64,000 nucleotides of DNA. It comes from Gonocerus acuteangulatus. Taxonomy: Eukaryota; Arthropoda; Insecta; Hemiptera; Coreidae. The notes beneath the pieces are model-generated. The model worked only from the letters and a program-made list of their open reading frames with translations, did not search any database and was not told the DNA's origin. The stretch's first letter is position 1; each line of letters starts with the position of its first letter. The DNA lies in NCBI GenBank assembly GCA_946811695.1, contig OX328128.1, positions 23,222,758-23,286,757 of the forward strand, given 5' to 3'. The position numbers and the translations under genes were made by a program. Of the stretch, positions 1 to 10,403 are shown piece after piece.

Positions 1-163
1 GGAAGTACTGTCGACGATAAAGAGGGAATAGCCAATTTAGCTCCTGGTAGAAATGTGATATGTGGGAGTCTCTGGGGATCCCGGGGATAAAACGAATGAA
101 ACAGTTCACGAGGCGTTTAAGTTTTGCCTCGAGATCGCCAGAAACTCCACCGCACAGAATTTG

Positions 164-316
164 CCGATACGTTTGACATCCTAAAAACGAAAACTCCGAT
201 CAACTGATTGATTGCTGACAAAGAAGAAGGAAGTTTGAATGGCTTACTTTTATTTTGGAAGTTACCGGCTTGTCAGTCATTCAGGATACTACTTTTTGTT
301 GAACTAAAAAGTTTCT
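164..316. repeat. 153-bp direct repeat, copy 1
   Basis: This stretch recurs in the same orientation at 1200-1352 with only a handful of mismatches (for example ctaaaaacg against ctaaaatcg). The offset is constant at 1036 bases, so there are no indels. I recognise no gene in it. It could be a segmental duplication or two fragments of one dispersed repeat. Confidence 0.85.
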
Positions 317-562
317 ATTGTTTCATTCCTATGGGCAATTCCATTGGCTGTTCTTTCGTCCGTTCTAGTCATCTTTTTGCGTTCACCTAATGTTAGATTT
401 GTGTTTTTTACAAGTTATATTTATTGTTTCACTTCTTTGTGCTGTTTTTTTCGGCTAGGGAAATGATTGTTTGGGATTTACCAACGACTGAAAAAGTACT
501 CTTTTGAAGAAATGTTAAATTGCATATCGGCCCATTTTCCACCGAAATACCAGTGATCTATA
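317..562. other. AT-rich interval, no gene seen
   Basis: I see no coding remnant, RNA gene or clear repeat end between the direct-repeat copy and the palindromic MITE. The short open frames are at the length expected by chance. Confidence 0.5.
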
Positions 563-760
563 TTATCAACGAGTTGGATTAACTAGAGGTCCGATATAAC
601 CTTGAGCGAGCGTAGACGCATAGCAATTATGCCATTAACATAAGTGCTAATGTTATATAACCTAGGAAACCAGTAGCACTTATGTTAATGGCATAATTGC
701 TATGCGTTTCCGCTCGCTCAAGGTTATATCGAAACTAGAGTCAATCCAACTTGTTGATTA
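563..760. mobile_element. Palindromic MITE, about 200 bp
   Basis: The left arm (566-646) is almost the exact inverse complement of the right arm (674-757), with a loop of about 27 bases. The arms share landmarks such as cttgagcgagcg against cgctcgctcaag and agttggatt against aatccaact. The flanks tattat and tatatta hint at an AT-rich target duplication. A solo end of the same family lies at 33787-33840 inside another foldback element. There is no coding capacity, so this is a nonautonomous DNA transposon of unassigned superfamily. Confidence 0.8.
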
Positions 761-894
761 TATTAATAAATGGTCTCTCGGTCGCCATATTGCCACACTT
801 CGAATGCAGTTCTCATTTCATGATCCCTGAACGAGATCAACTTCTCGGTGTAACAAGTAGGTAAGTACCGATTTTTTCTCCCTGATGTATTTAG

Positions 895-1092
895 CAGTGT
901 TGGGCATTATTTGAATAAATTATTATTCGAATGATCAGTCGAATAAATTTTTAGTGAATGATGAATAATTCACTGAATTATCTTATTCACACGGTACATC
1001 ATGAATTGTTCACAGAATTATTCGTTATTCATTATTCGTTATTCATCATTCGTTATTCATTATTCATTATTCATTATTCGTTATTATTTATT
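895..1092 (+). repeat. hAT-like terminus followed by ATTCGTTATTCA repeats
   Basis: The start CAGTGTTGGGCA fits the usual hAT-superfamily terminal consensus (CAGNGNTGGGCA). It is followed by AT-rich sequence and then by irregular tandem attcgttattcatt units at about 1016-1090. I could not find a matching inverted right end nearby, so this may be a one-ended relic. Similar attcat-rich sequence lies at 11640-11890. Confidence 0.4.
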
Positions 1093-1199
1093 TCTAGTTG
1101 GTTTACTGATTAATCCTACTCAAACACACATATATATACATATTTCCGGCTGCCAACATCATAACAAATCTATCTATTATTCACTAAAATATGTTTATT

Positions 1200-1352
1200 C
1201 TGATACGTTTGCCATCCTAAAATCGAAAACTCCGATCAACTGATTGATCGCTGACAAAGAAGAAGGAAGTTTGAATGGCTTACTTTTATTTTGGAAGTTA
1301 CCGGCTTCTCAGTCATTTAGGATACTGCTTTTTGTTGAACTAAAAAGTTTCT
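1200..1352. repeat. 153-bp direct repeat, copy 2
   Basis: Second copy of the 164-316 repeat, same strand and about 95 percent identical. The two copies bracket the MITE and the hAT-like end. Confidence 0.85.
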
Positions 1353-2435
1353 TTGCTACCCATACTGCTTTACATCAAACTATACCCTTCAAGTGATAAG
1401 AATGTATCTAACCTTCGCCTACATAGTTGAACGACAGGAAGTGACCTGTATATAAAGGAAGCGACAGGAAATACAGGAAGCCATAAATCCCTTCTATGGC
1501 GTTTACTGCTAGTTTTACGACCTGGCGAACGCTTACTTTTTCCGCAAACACCAAAGAGTATCCGACTTTATTTCAAGTTTTATTGAACCGCTGTGATCGG
1601 ATCTGCATTTAATAAGCATTTCAGATGCTTTTGGATTTCATGAAATCACTGCAAGTTTTGGGATGAAATAATATTTAGACAATTTTCATTTTGCTATGTT
1701 TTCACTAATTACTGATATATTAATTCTACACCTCTCAATTCCCTCTCCAATTATTTGCATTTGATTTTTAATTCTCTGATCTTGTTACCTTCAGCTTTTT
1801 ATTTACTACCCGTTAATTTTTTTTTTTTTAACAAATACATAAAAAAAAATGTCTTATTCAAATAGACAAATATCCGTTAAAATATATTGAAAAAATAATT
1901 TAGTCTTTTATTTGTAGGTTCCTATTGGTTATTTATTTTGAATTTTATACACGTGTCTTTTTTAGATATTTTTTTAACATCCTTTGTAAATAAAATTTGT
2001 CAATTTTATTTAAATATTTTTTAGTTGTATTTGAATGATATGTATGTTGTTTTATTGACGGAAATCTCCTAGTTCCTGATGCTCATTATTGTTCTTTTAT
2101 TCAAATTTTAACGGTAATTTATACAAGAAAATGATTTTTGGGACGGGTTTCCTACAATTCCATAATAGGCTCCCATTTATAGCTAAGGTAAGGCTCATGC
2201 ATTTTTATTTTTTGGAAATAAATCTTGACAGATGGTAGCCCGCACATATCCATTATTTTAGACTTTTTAAAACAGATAAACATGTATGAAGGAATATAGC
2301 AAAAACGAAAAATTTTAAATTTGTTAAAATTAATTTTTTAATTAAATTTTATTTGCACAAAATAAAGCGAAAAGATTCAGTTTATTAAAAATAATTTCTT
2401 ACTTACCTGTTTTTTGTTTTATAGTTGACCTTTAT
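1353..2435. other. AT-rich interval, no gene seen
   Basis: Long T and A runs with scattered stops in all frames. I found no recognisable element end, RNA gene or splice-bounded frame here. Confidence 0.5.
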
Positions 2436-2542
2436 CATGATGATTAGATAGTTAGCCGTAGAGGTGATAAGTAACGATGGAATGGTTGGGATTCGGCTAA
2501 ATAAACCTCAATATGATTTTGTTTTAAAAAAATCTATATTTC

Positions 2543-2577
2543 GGACGTTTCGGCTACTCATTGGTAGCCTTCGTCAG
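2543..2577 (-). ncRNA. Hammerhead ribozyme core in PLE end
   Basis: Read on the minus strand the core is CTGACGA, then a stem II of GGCTAC paired with GTAGCC around a short loop, then GAAAC and GTC. These match the invariant hammerhead elements CUGANGA, GAAA and the NUH cleavage triplet. Stem III is reduced to the palindrome ACGT, as reported for PLE hammerheads that work as dimers. Flanking bases can form a stem I with one mismatch. Self-cleavage is inferred, not shown. Confidence 0.7.
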
Positions 2578-3075
2578 CTAAAATGACAAAAAAAGAAATT
2601 AATACAGAAACAAAAAATATTTATAATTGTGATAGGTAACAGAACAATAAATACAATTAACTTATAAAAGAACATATCGTCTTAAATTCTTAGAATGAGT
2701 AGAATGAAAAAGTAAATAGGTACAATCATTGATTTTAATAGTAATTAGTAACATTAATTGATTTTACAAAGAAATAAGAAACTACATACTAATGACAAAT
2801 ATAGTAGCTAATAGTAACATTTAATTTTACAAAGAAATAAGATACTACATACCAATGGAAATGCCGAGCGGCAGAGGAAGACCAAGGTTCGCAATTAAGT
2901 AACCATTGTGAAAGTGTCTAAGGAAAAAGGAATCTACTGGGGTATATGTAACTGAAAACAGCAGGTGGTGGGAGAAAGGTCGGTAAGGATCAAAAGGCAT
3001 GTTTATGACAGGAAAGGAGAAAGTGGTGTTAATGGAAGGATACCCAAGGGGCATGGGAAAGATCTAGGTGGGAGG

Positions 3076-3489
3076 TCAGGAGAGTTTTTGGAAAATATTA
3101 GCGTACATAGGAGAAATGCCTTGTTGGTCAGTTTTGTAGTTCATATTGTTTTTGTTTAAGTTTATGTGTACACATTCCGAGATCTGTAGTCTTTTTTTGT
3201 TTCGTTGTGTAGAAAGAATTTTCGTGTCGTCGAAGTTAAAAGTGTGTTTTTGTGTAATGGCGTGTTTAGCAAGTACAGATTTATCTATTTCTTTATTAGT
3301 GATGGTTCGTTTATGTTGTGTAAGACGTGAGTGAATGTCATTTATGGTTTCTCCTATGTATACACCATTACAGGAAGGGGTTTGGCAAGGGACTTGGTAA
3401 ACACAACGGGTGGTTTGTTCAAAAGGGATGGGATCTTTGAGTTTGGTATAGAGGGTTGGGAACAAACCACCCGTTGTGTTTACCAACAA
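3076..3489 (-). pseudogene. PLE GIY-YIG endonuclease fragment
   Basis: The 137-codon frame carries the C-terminal endonuclease of a Penelope-like retroelement, which nicks target DNA to prime reverse transcription. Visible hallmarks are the paired cysteines before the core (C35, C40), the GVY-YIG core at residues 42-46 followed by GET, an arginine at 55, a histidine at 59, and a downstream glutamate in RLQISE that would bind metal. The spacing fits the Cys-containing GIY-YIG domains of PLEs. The first dozen or so codons are not native: they come from an inverted 22-bp copy of the downstream EQTTRCVYQ codons. The ATG is therefore accidental, and the upstream reverse transcriptase is absent. 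The 3' end is intact up to a TGA. Identification of the family is secure; activity is very unlikely. Confidence 0.85.
3397..3482. repeat. 22-bp inverted repeat at PLE 5' truncation
   Basis: The sequence aaacacaacgggtggtttgt at 3397-3418 reappears as its inverse complement at 3461-3482. The 42 bases between them are PLE coding sequence. The second arm lies exactly where PLE homology stops, so it looks like a snap-back synthesis scar from the insertion. Confidence 0.85.
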
Positions 3490-3490
3490 A

Positions 3491-5465
3491 ACAATCTATT
3501 GAAAAAAAACCATTCAAAATCATTTAATAAACAAAACAAATAAAACTATGTTACAAAAGTTGTTGATAAAATTAATCAGTAATTTAAAATAACTGAATAT
3601 GCCTCAAAAATATATATTTTTATATGAAAACAAAATACTAAATAATTATGAACAATTCAAACAACTTTTTTTAGGTAGGATCAACAAATTTCCTTTATAT
3701 ATATTATGCAATAGCTTCTACCGCTTTTATATGACAGTCTAATTCTTCTTCTAGTTCTCCTTCATTTGGAACCAAGTGAGGGTCGTTATCGAAATTGTCA
3801 TCCTCTACCGCGATATCATCATCCACATCATTTGGATCCTCTTCATCGAGTTCCGCCATTAATTTCAGAATCTCATCCGGATCGCTGTATAATTTTTCAA
3901 ACTCCCTTAATCGCAGAAAAAAATAAAAAAATAAATAAAAAGAAGAAGTAATCTTCTAAGTAATTTACTAACTCAGCGTAAAATTGACGCGGGACCATCA
4001 GCATTTATTGCTAACTGCACGTAAGTATTATGTATACATATACATCTGTGTTACTAACTATACGTAATTTTTACGTACCTACTTTTAGAAAAAATGTTGA
4101 AAATAAATGAATAAGACTGAACAATCAACTTCCCTCGTCAACAGTCGATGGCCTAGGCATAGCTGGGAGGAGAACGGGATCTGTGATTCCCAAACTTACT
4201 GGGGAAGCTGGCTACATGTCGCGCACGTAATTTTTACGTACGTTAGTGTTCTAGGGTTAAAAAATCCGCCAAAAATCGGTCAAGAAATCGTTATAATTCA
4301 ATGAATCAAAAGAAAGTGCTTTGTAATTTACTTACAAATGTAATTAAGGAAGATGCAGTAAGTATTTAATGTTGATGGGATGAAAATTATAGAAGGAAGA
4401 GCATCGCCCGTTCCAAAATTCCATATTTATGAGAAAAACGACTTAAAGGTTTATTTACTGATATGTTCATTTTTTTTTACTTTTATTTTTTTTCGTAGTT
4501 TCTTGTAATAAAGATAAAAAATAGCTTTTTAATTTAGAAATGTATTGAAAAAGGATCGGTGGCAGTGGGTGATAAGGGCCATGCCTATCATCTTTGATTA
4601 GTTAAGGAAAAATTTTAGTCCACAAAAAAGATGGTAAAAAAAGCTACAAGGTAGTATTACCCATTAATAGAATATATTTATTATTGTTCATTGTTTGAAC
4701 TAAATTCCACGTTCGGAGAAAATGTTTAAATTCAGATATAAATTTATTCTAATGATGTTTTGTCTTGTGGATTTACCTATCGAACAGTGAATACAGAAAC
4801 ATCTATTAAACACCACCACTACTTGCATATGCCTGTGTCTGTGTTGTATTCATCAAGTGCCTCCTAACAATAGATCCTACCTATCGCCCTAGTCCAGGCC
4901 ATGCTCTACAACAATAGTCTATCTCATTGGCAGTCTAGTGGGCGACTATCGATTACTGATTCATCATTTTAGAGTGAACTAGTCACTCTAGAACGGAATA
5001 GTGATCAGATCAACTAAATACATTTGGAATAATGCTATAAAAGTGTTCAATAATGCCTGAGCCCTAAAATAATGTTCAGTCTTAGTTTTTTAAAGGGGGA
5101 CAACATATCCAAACATTTTAAGGTCAGATTGGGTTGTCTCTTTATGAGCAAAACATTTTATGAACCATATTCATTCTAAATATCATTGGACTACAGTTAT
5201 TTATAAGAAACGGGAGCTCAATTATAAACACCAGTTAATCAAGACTCTTTGGTTGCACATGATAATACAGTTGTATTTCCACATGTGACAATTATGAGAA
5301 TCATGTTGTTCACATTGTACGAATTTATTTGAACTCCTGCAACTAATAGTTTGGTGTTCATTAAGGAGGGTGACGCATTAGATGCCTCTTCAGGACCCTA
5401 AAACTATTTAAGAAAAGTAAACAAATAAGTACGAATTAAAAAAAAAACATAGACGTACTGCTACA
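3491..5465. other. AT-rich interval, no gene seen
   Basis: I found no convincing element end or coding remnant. The open frames at 3766-3951 and 4107-4304 are short, lack recognisable motifs and read as chance frames. Confidence 0.5.
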
Positions 5466-5469
5466 AGTG

Positions 5470-5517
5470 CCACGTAATAACTGGATATCATCTACATGAT
5501 CTACTTTATTACGTGGC
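5470..5517. repeat. Short inverted repeat flanking a SINE target
   Basis: gccacgtaata and its inverse tattacgtggc face each other across about 26 bases. The right arm overlaps the target-site duplication of the adjacent SINE B insertion. It may be a small hairpin of the pre-insertion locus. Confidence 0.6.
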
Positions 5518-5524
5518 TTCTGCC

Positions 5525-5525
5525 C

Positions 5526-5557
<32 letters not shown>

Positions 5558-5860
5558 TAACAGGCCACGAGGGGCAGATACTATAGAGGTATCTGATTCA
5601 TGACCAAACGGCACACTAGGGAGATAGTATGGTCAGTACTATGCTCCGGCCGCCTGATTTTCCCCATGGCTGCTTCGACTACTAGAGTCATTAGCACCCA
5701 AGGTACCCATTGATAATTTTATTAAACGCCGGGTTGGCCTAGGGACGGTCAGGGAGGCCAAATTCAACCCAAGAACGAAGACACTAGAAGAAAAATTCCT
5801 TAGTGCTTGCTCGGGATTTGAACTCAGGTCCTCCAACTTATTAGTTGGAGGACCCCCTCG
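5525..5860 (-). mobile_element. SINE B, tRNA-headed, minus strand
   Basis: On the minus strand a tRNA-like head with a B-box resembling GTTCAAATCCC is followed by a body with ggttgaattcggcctccctg-type sequence, aatgggtacc and a GGCGGCCGGAGC block, ending in cgggac plus T residues. Near-perfect 13-bp target duplications flank it: cgtggcttctgcc (5512-5524) and cgtggtttctgcc (5861-5873). The head is damaged and contains a small ccaacttattagttgg palindrome. On its own strand the 3' end is a poly-T run, unusual for a SINE, and may reflect a Pol III terminator rather than poly-A. Confidence 0.8.
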
Positions 5861-5874
5861 CGTGGTTTCTGCCT

Positions 5875-7037
5875 ATGCAAGAAATATTGTAGAGATTTTG
5901 GGTCACTCTTTAATTAATTAAATAAATTAAAAAAGTATTTTAAAAATGGAAGGCTAATTGATTTATTTTAGGGCATTTACTTCTAATGATACATTGCTCG
6001 AATGAAATATGGGGACATTTTTTAAGTGTTGTATTTTGGGATTTTAAGGATTAAGGATTGCATCGGTTCAAAAAACACCTCCGATGGCCTTGGGTCAATT
6101 TTTGAATAAGAACTCGCAGATTTTTTGCATCAGAAAACATATTAAATACTCAAATATAAGAAAAAACCGCAAAATTTTGAGAAAATCCATATATTCAAAA
6201 GGCTAAAATTGTTTAATTTTGCAGCACTGGAAGGCAGCACACTGGAAATAGCAGTTTATTTTGGTTAAAGACTTGAATAAAAAGATAATAGTCTAACATA
6301 TTCTAAATTATGAGATTTGGGGGGTTAGGCATCAACCAAAAAGTGCAGGGGTTTTTATGATCTCAGAATCCCCAGGTCTGAATTTTTTTTCTATGTGGCT
6401 GAATTATTATCCTTGTATATGGTTTATATTTATTCACAAAAATTTGTTTGGCTCTTTATGTCCAATAATTTTTAGGTCTGTTACACCCAACCCAATTTTT
6501 TCTTGACCGAAACCTTCCCTTGAGTGCTCAGTTCCATGACTCTGGAACGAAATCTGCTTGACGATGAATGGAATCGTTAGCAAGCAGCTCCTCCAAGCTG
6601 AAGCCCGACAAACTCATACCTTCAAAGGTTTCAGAGCTGCATACACTTAAAACGGGACAATTAAAACTCGAGTTCTCTCATGAAATGACGGTACTCCATG
6701 AAATCCATACCTATACTTAGCTGATTTCAATTAGCTCATGTCAGCGGGAGTAGAACCTTTGAACTTAAGAAATTACTCCCAAACAGGATAATGTAAAAGG
6801 TGGATGAAACCCGATATGGCAAGGGGCGTATGGCTTCCTTGTCGGCATATTACAGTCACTTTTAATACTCCTTAGTACTAAATATAGACTTACTTATAAG
6901 AGCCGAAATTAGGCACGTTAATTCTTAATTAAAGTCTGCAATTATTGGATATATTATAGAGGGTAGTAATTAAGGGGTTAAAAATGCAAGTGGTTTAAGT
7001 GGTGTACCTCTGACATGCAGCAATTAATCGTTAACCA
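5875..7037. other. Interval without recognisable gene
   Basis: Unique-looking AT-rich sequence. I see no element ends, RNA gene or long open frame. Confidence 0.5.
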
Positions 7038-7174
7038 TTTTAGCGCGGTTCCTCCCTCCCCCATAGGGAGGAACCCCGCTTATAAGGTTGATACAATGAA
7101 ACAATCCGGAAGTGCCGACTAAAAAATTTCGCGTTTCAGAACCCCTAGAGACCAAAAATAACGGTGGTTAAAAT

Positions 7175-7183
7175 TTGTATATA

Positions 7184-7240
<57 letters not shown>
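7175..7240. repeat. (TA)n microsatellite inside family Y
   Basis: Nearly pure TA dinucleotides. The tract occupies the same internal position in the Y copies at 22443-22510 and 28074-28132. Confidence 0.95.
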
Positions 7241-7244
<4 letters not shown>

Positions 7245-7868
7245 CTGTTCGCGGATTTCTGGCCTCCCTAATGGTCCGATTTTGATGAAATATGGTACAA
7301 AAATCGGTCGCCCGATTTGAAAGGTCAAGTTCGTTAACCAGCAAAATCCGCCCACTGGAAGATGGCGTTTGGGGCGAAATTCGCGCAAAAAAAAATCGTA
7401 ACGCTTACGTTTCTGAGTTCATAAGCTTGTAAGTACTCGTTTTATAGGCTTCTTTGGCAAGGAAAACGAATGAAACCATTTTCAAGGCGATAGCTTTAAC
7501 CGTTTTTGAGAAAATTGGAAAAATAGTTTTTGAATACCGTTTTTGGTTTGGGTACTTAGAATCATGGGATTCAGTTGAAAGATTTTCTGCATGTTGTACT
7601 ATCCTTAAAACTAATATGTTGAAATTTTGGTTATGTTTGGAGTTAAGGAAGGGTTAGAATAAAATATTTTATTAACAGACAAAAAGTTTTGGTAACTTTG
7701 TATATTTTCCTTAATATCTCGAAAAAGGTTGAGAATCTTGGTAAACGAAAGAATACCATTAGAAAGCTTACTAAGTGCTCTACAAAAAAGGTTCTGATGA
7801 ATGTTCTGATTAGGCGATGTCAATCGGAGAAATAAGTGCTTAAAACATTAAAGTAATTGTTTACCTGT

Positions 7869-7919
7869 GCCTGGATGTCGGCGCTAATGACCTAGATGTA
7901 GAAGCGCCGTAAAAAAAAG

Positions 7920-7959
<40 letters not shown>
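7869..7959 (+). mobile_element. SINE A 3' fragment with poly-A tail
   Basis: It starts in tgcctggatgtc, continues through the shared tail ggcgctaatgacctagatg and gcgccgt, and ends in a long A tract. The tRNA-like head is missing, so it is a 5'-truncated insertion inside family Y. Confidence 0.75.
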
Positions 7960-7961
<2 letters not shown>

Positions 7962-8109
7962 AACTGGAACCGCGCTAAGATGAAGCAGTTCCTGCGAGTC
8001 GGACTTTTATTTCTCTTTTGGTAGAGTGCTCATGAATCCTACCTATTTTTATATACATAGACACATACATGTACATTCCAAAATAATTCTAAGTTTTATG
8101 TAGCTAAGT

Positions 8110-8462
8110 GGGGGCGAGGTTAGCACTGGACTAATATGCTGGAGGACCTGAGTTCAGATCCCGTGCAAGCACTCAACATTTTTATCTTCTAGTGTTTTCG
8201 TTCATGGGTTGAATTCGGCCTCCCTGACCGTTCCTAGGCCAACACGGTCTTTAATTAATTTATTAATGGGTACGGGCGCTAATGACCAAGATGTAGATGC
8301 GCAGTTAAAAAAAAAAAAAAAAAAAAAAAATTAATGGGTACCTGCAAAGGGGAAAATCAGGCGGCCGGAGCATAGTACAGTCCACACTATCACCCTAGTG
8401 CGCCATTTGGTCATGAATGGGAATCTATATGCCTCTCGTGGCCTGTAAAGGTACTGTTTTTT
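8110..8462 (+). mobile_element. SINE B with internal tail insertion
   Basis: A tRNA-like head (ggggcgaggttagc, then a B-box-like gttcagatccc) has lost about 12 bases of its A-box. The body includes ggttgaattcggcctccctg. At 8274-8330 the shared tail hairpin plus a poly-A run interrupts the body and is flanked by ttaatgggtac at 8263-8273 and 8331-8341. The body then resumes with ggggaaaatcaggcggccgg and ends at gtactg plus six T. Confidence 0.8.
8274..8341 (+). repeat. Shared tail plus poly-A inside SINE B
   Basis: A unit gggcgctaatgaccaagatg...gcgcagtt(A)n followed by a second copy of ttaatgggtac. The same arrangement occurs twice at 55656-55962. Either a truncated SINE inserted with an 11-bp duplication, or a dimer formed by template switching. 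Confidence 0.7.
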
Positions 8463-8644
8463 ATGTCCAACTGTAAACCTTAAACATAAATTTCACCAAA
8501 AATTATTTTGATTGGATTCTAATAATATTTCAAAAATAAACATGATATTAGTTTTATTTATAAGTTGTTTTTACCTTTAAATATGCCTTTACATTATGAA
8601 ATAGAAAGATAATCTCAATTCTAAGAATTCCTTTGAAAACAAGT

Positions 8645-10061
8645 GAGGAGCTTAGTATCAAAGTTGGACAACTCCATTTTTTTCAGTTTTGAGATTTTTG
8701 TCGATTCTTAAGTGGATTTTTATGCTGCATTCGATTTTACAACTGTTTTTCATTAAAAAAGGACATAAAATAGGTAAAATAGCGTTTATTTCAACCGTTC
8801 AGAATCAAAATATGGACAATTCCAACATAGTTTGGTTTAAAAAAATGACAACTCCGTCAGTAGCCAATGAGAAGCTTGCATTCATGCAATCTGCTCCCAA
8901 CATGCACTGCAAATCCATCATGGCTGAATGTTTTTAGTTACTTGTAATAAGTGCATTTGGCGATAATTCTTATTAATAACTAGCTGTTATCCGGCACACT
9001 ATGGTTCCGAATGCCGGATTTTGGGACAAAACCTCTAGGTACTTGAATCTTTCTGATTTAGGTATGATTTTTGAAGAATTTCTTTTGTGCCGAGTAGAAT
9101 GAGACCACTACCAATTCTATAGAATAATTATTTTATTAATAAACGGTCTTTATATAACAACAACCGTGAAAAACAGCCGGTATTTAATTTAAAATATTCA
9201 TACTTTACTCAAGTGGTAGAGCTATGTATCTTTCCAAATATATTTTCAAGACCTCAGGTGAATAAATTAACAGCTAATGTGTTACTGGTAACTGTTCTCG
9301 ACATATTCCTCAAATAAATATTGACAGTTTCACACTAGATATTAAATAGATCTCATCGTTAATGTTCAGTTATTTGCTATTACAAACTTTTCAACAACTC
9401 TCTGCAGAAAATAATAATGGTTAACTCGTTTTTCATAAAATAATCGCATCGCTAATTGATAACTTTATTTTATTAGCTGTGCACAGGTATGGATGAGTAC
9501 GGCGATGAAAATTATAGCACAGCCACTTCAATACATTTAGTTATAGGTAAAACTGGCGAAGAGGATAGCTAAGTACCACTTTTTTTCTAAACTTAATAAA
9601 ATAAGGATAATTTAGTTTCATTTCAGTTTTGTCAAACTGTATTTAAATAACATTTTTGATGTAATTTTTAACTATATAATTTTGATTTAATACATTAGAT
9701 ATAATTACATTATATTAAAACACCCTCGAGCATACCAAATTCATATATTTGTATGGTTTCAAAAGAGGATAGGTTCAATTTTCAAATGGCTCCCTTTGGT
9801 TTCAAAAACAGACAACTCCATGACTTGGTTTCAAACATGGACAACTCCATGACTTGGTTTCAAACATGGACAACTCCACTATTTAAAGTGTAATTACGGC
9901 CTTAATACTTATATAATTTTGTAGTGCCTTTGAAATAATGTTTCTGAGGCCTATAAGAATAACATATAAAAAAATCACCATGATGCTGACATCAATATAG
10001 TAGATATGGTTTTTTACCAAAAGCAAAAGTGGAGTTGTCCAACTTTGATACTAAGCTCCTC
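8645..10061. mobile_element. DNA element with 32-bp perfect TIRs and iterated ends
   Basis: The end GAGGAGCTTAGTATCAAAGT... at 8645 and its exact inverse at 10030-10061 form terminal inverted repeats of about 32 bp, flanked by AAGT on both sides (8641-8644 and 10062-10065). The motif tggacaactcc recurs near both ends (about 8667, 8813 with one change, 9841, 9868, 10031 inverted), often next to ggtttcaaacat, as expected for transposase-binding sites. No transposase is recognised. The 8689-8937 frame has no motif I know. The 4-bp duplication is short and could be chance. Confidence 0.75.
9496..9572 (+). other. Short possible exon or coding relic
   Basis: After an acceptor-like tgtgcacag, a short frame opens with ATGGATGAG and runs MDEYGDENYSTATSIHL before a gtaaaa donor-like site, or reads on to a stop shortly after. 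It lies inside the TIR element, so it may be a transposase remnant. The evidence is weak because it is short. Confidence 0.2.
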
Positions 10062-10172
10062 AAGTTAATTCTACAACTTTTGTTACATTTGGCAGTTTGC
10101 TCACTTTCTTTTTTTTTTGGAAGTGTAGTGATTTTCAAAGCTTTGTCACTGACTTCACTTTTTATTAATATG

Positions 10173-10176
<4 letters not shown>

Positions 10177-10249
<73 letters not shown>
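10177..10249. repeat. (TA)n microsatellite
   Basis: About 36 TA units. The apparent (YI)n peptide frame across it is an artefact. Confidence 0.95.
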
Positions 10250-10258
<9 letters not shown>

Positions 10259-10403
10259 TTATTTTAACTCATGAAGATTTTCTACTATAATAATTATACT
10301 TAATTGAATTAGTAGAATGCAGAAGTGTATATATTGTAAACAAAATGGTAAAATTTATTTTTTTAACTATATTCGTATAATATGATAAATATAGGAATAT
10401 TAG

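Larger units (their letters stand above)
2440..3490 (-). mobile_element. 5'-truncated Penelope-like element (PLE)
   Basis: On the minus strand the order is a GIY-YIG endonuclease frame (3489 to 3076), a 3' region, a hammerhead-like core (2577 to 2543), and a terminal block ending with the inverse of ggttgggattcggct near 2490. The same terminal block recurs in the relics at 23495-24390, 50965-51303 and 52440-52690. Known PLEs encode a reverse transcriptase followed by GIY-YIG and carry hammerhead motifs in their terminal repeats. Here the reverse transcriptase is missing, so the copy is 5'-truncated, which is common for PLE insertions. The truncated end carries a 22-bp snap-back (see 3397-3482). 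Confidence 0.75.
7040..8006 (-). mobile_element. Family Y element, full-length copy
   Basis: Short inverted ends TTAGCGCGGTTCC at 7040 and GGAACCGCGCTAA at 7966-7978 bound the copy, and a conserved arm reading gaagcagttcctgcgagtcg follows to 8006. The left end folds into a hairpin (gttcctccct against agggaggaac). Inside are a (TA)n tract at 7175-7240 and conserved blocks such as aggtcaagttcgttaacc. Relatives lie at 21216-22636, 27149-28140 and 28990-30500. Subterminal inverted repeats, an internal microsatellite and no protein gene resemble Helentron-associated (DINE/INE-1-like) nonautonomous elements; that assignment is an inference. Confidence 0.65.

Noticed and set aside
7119..7388. Protein frame with (YI)n across a TA tract
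   Set aside because: Produced by the (TA)n microsatellite. The same artefact occurs at 10029, 14925, 22394, 24833, 53948, 54996 and 55089.
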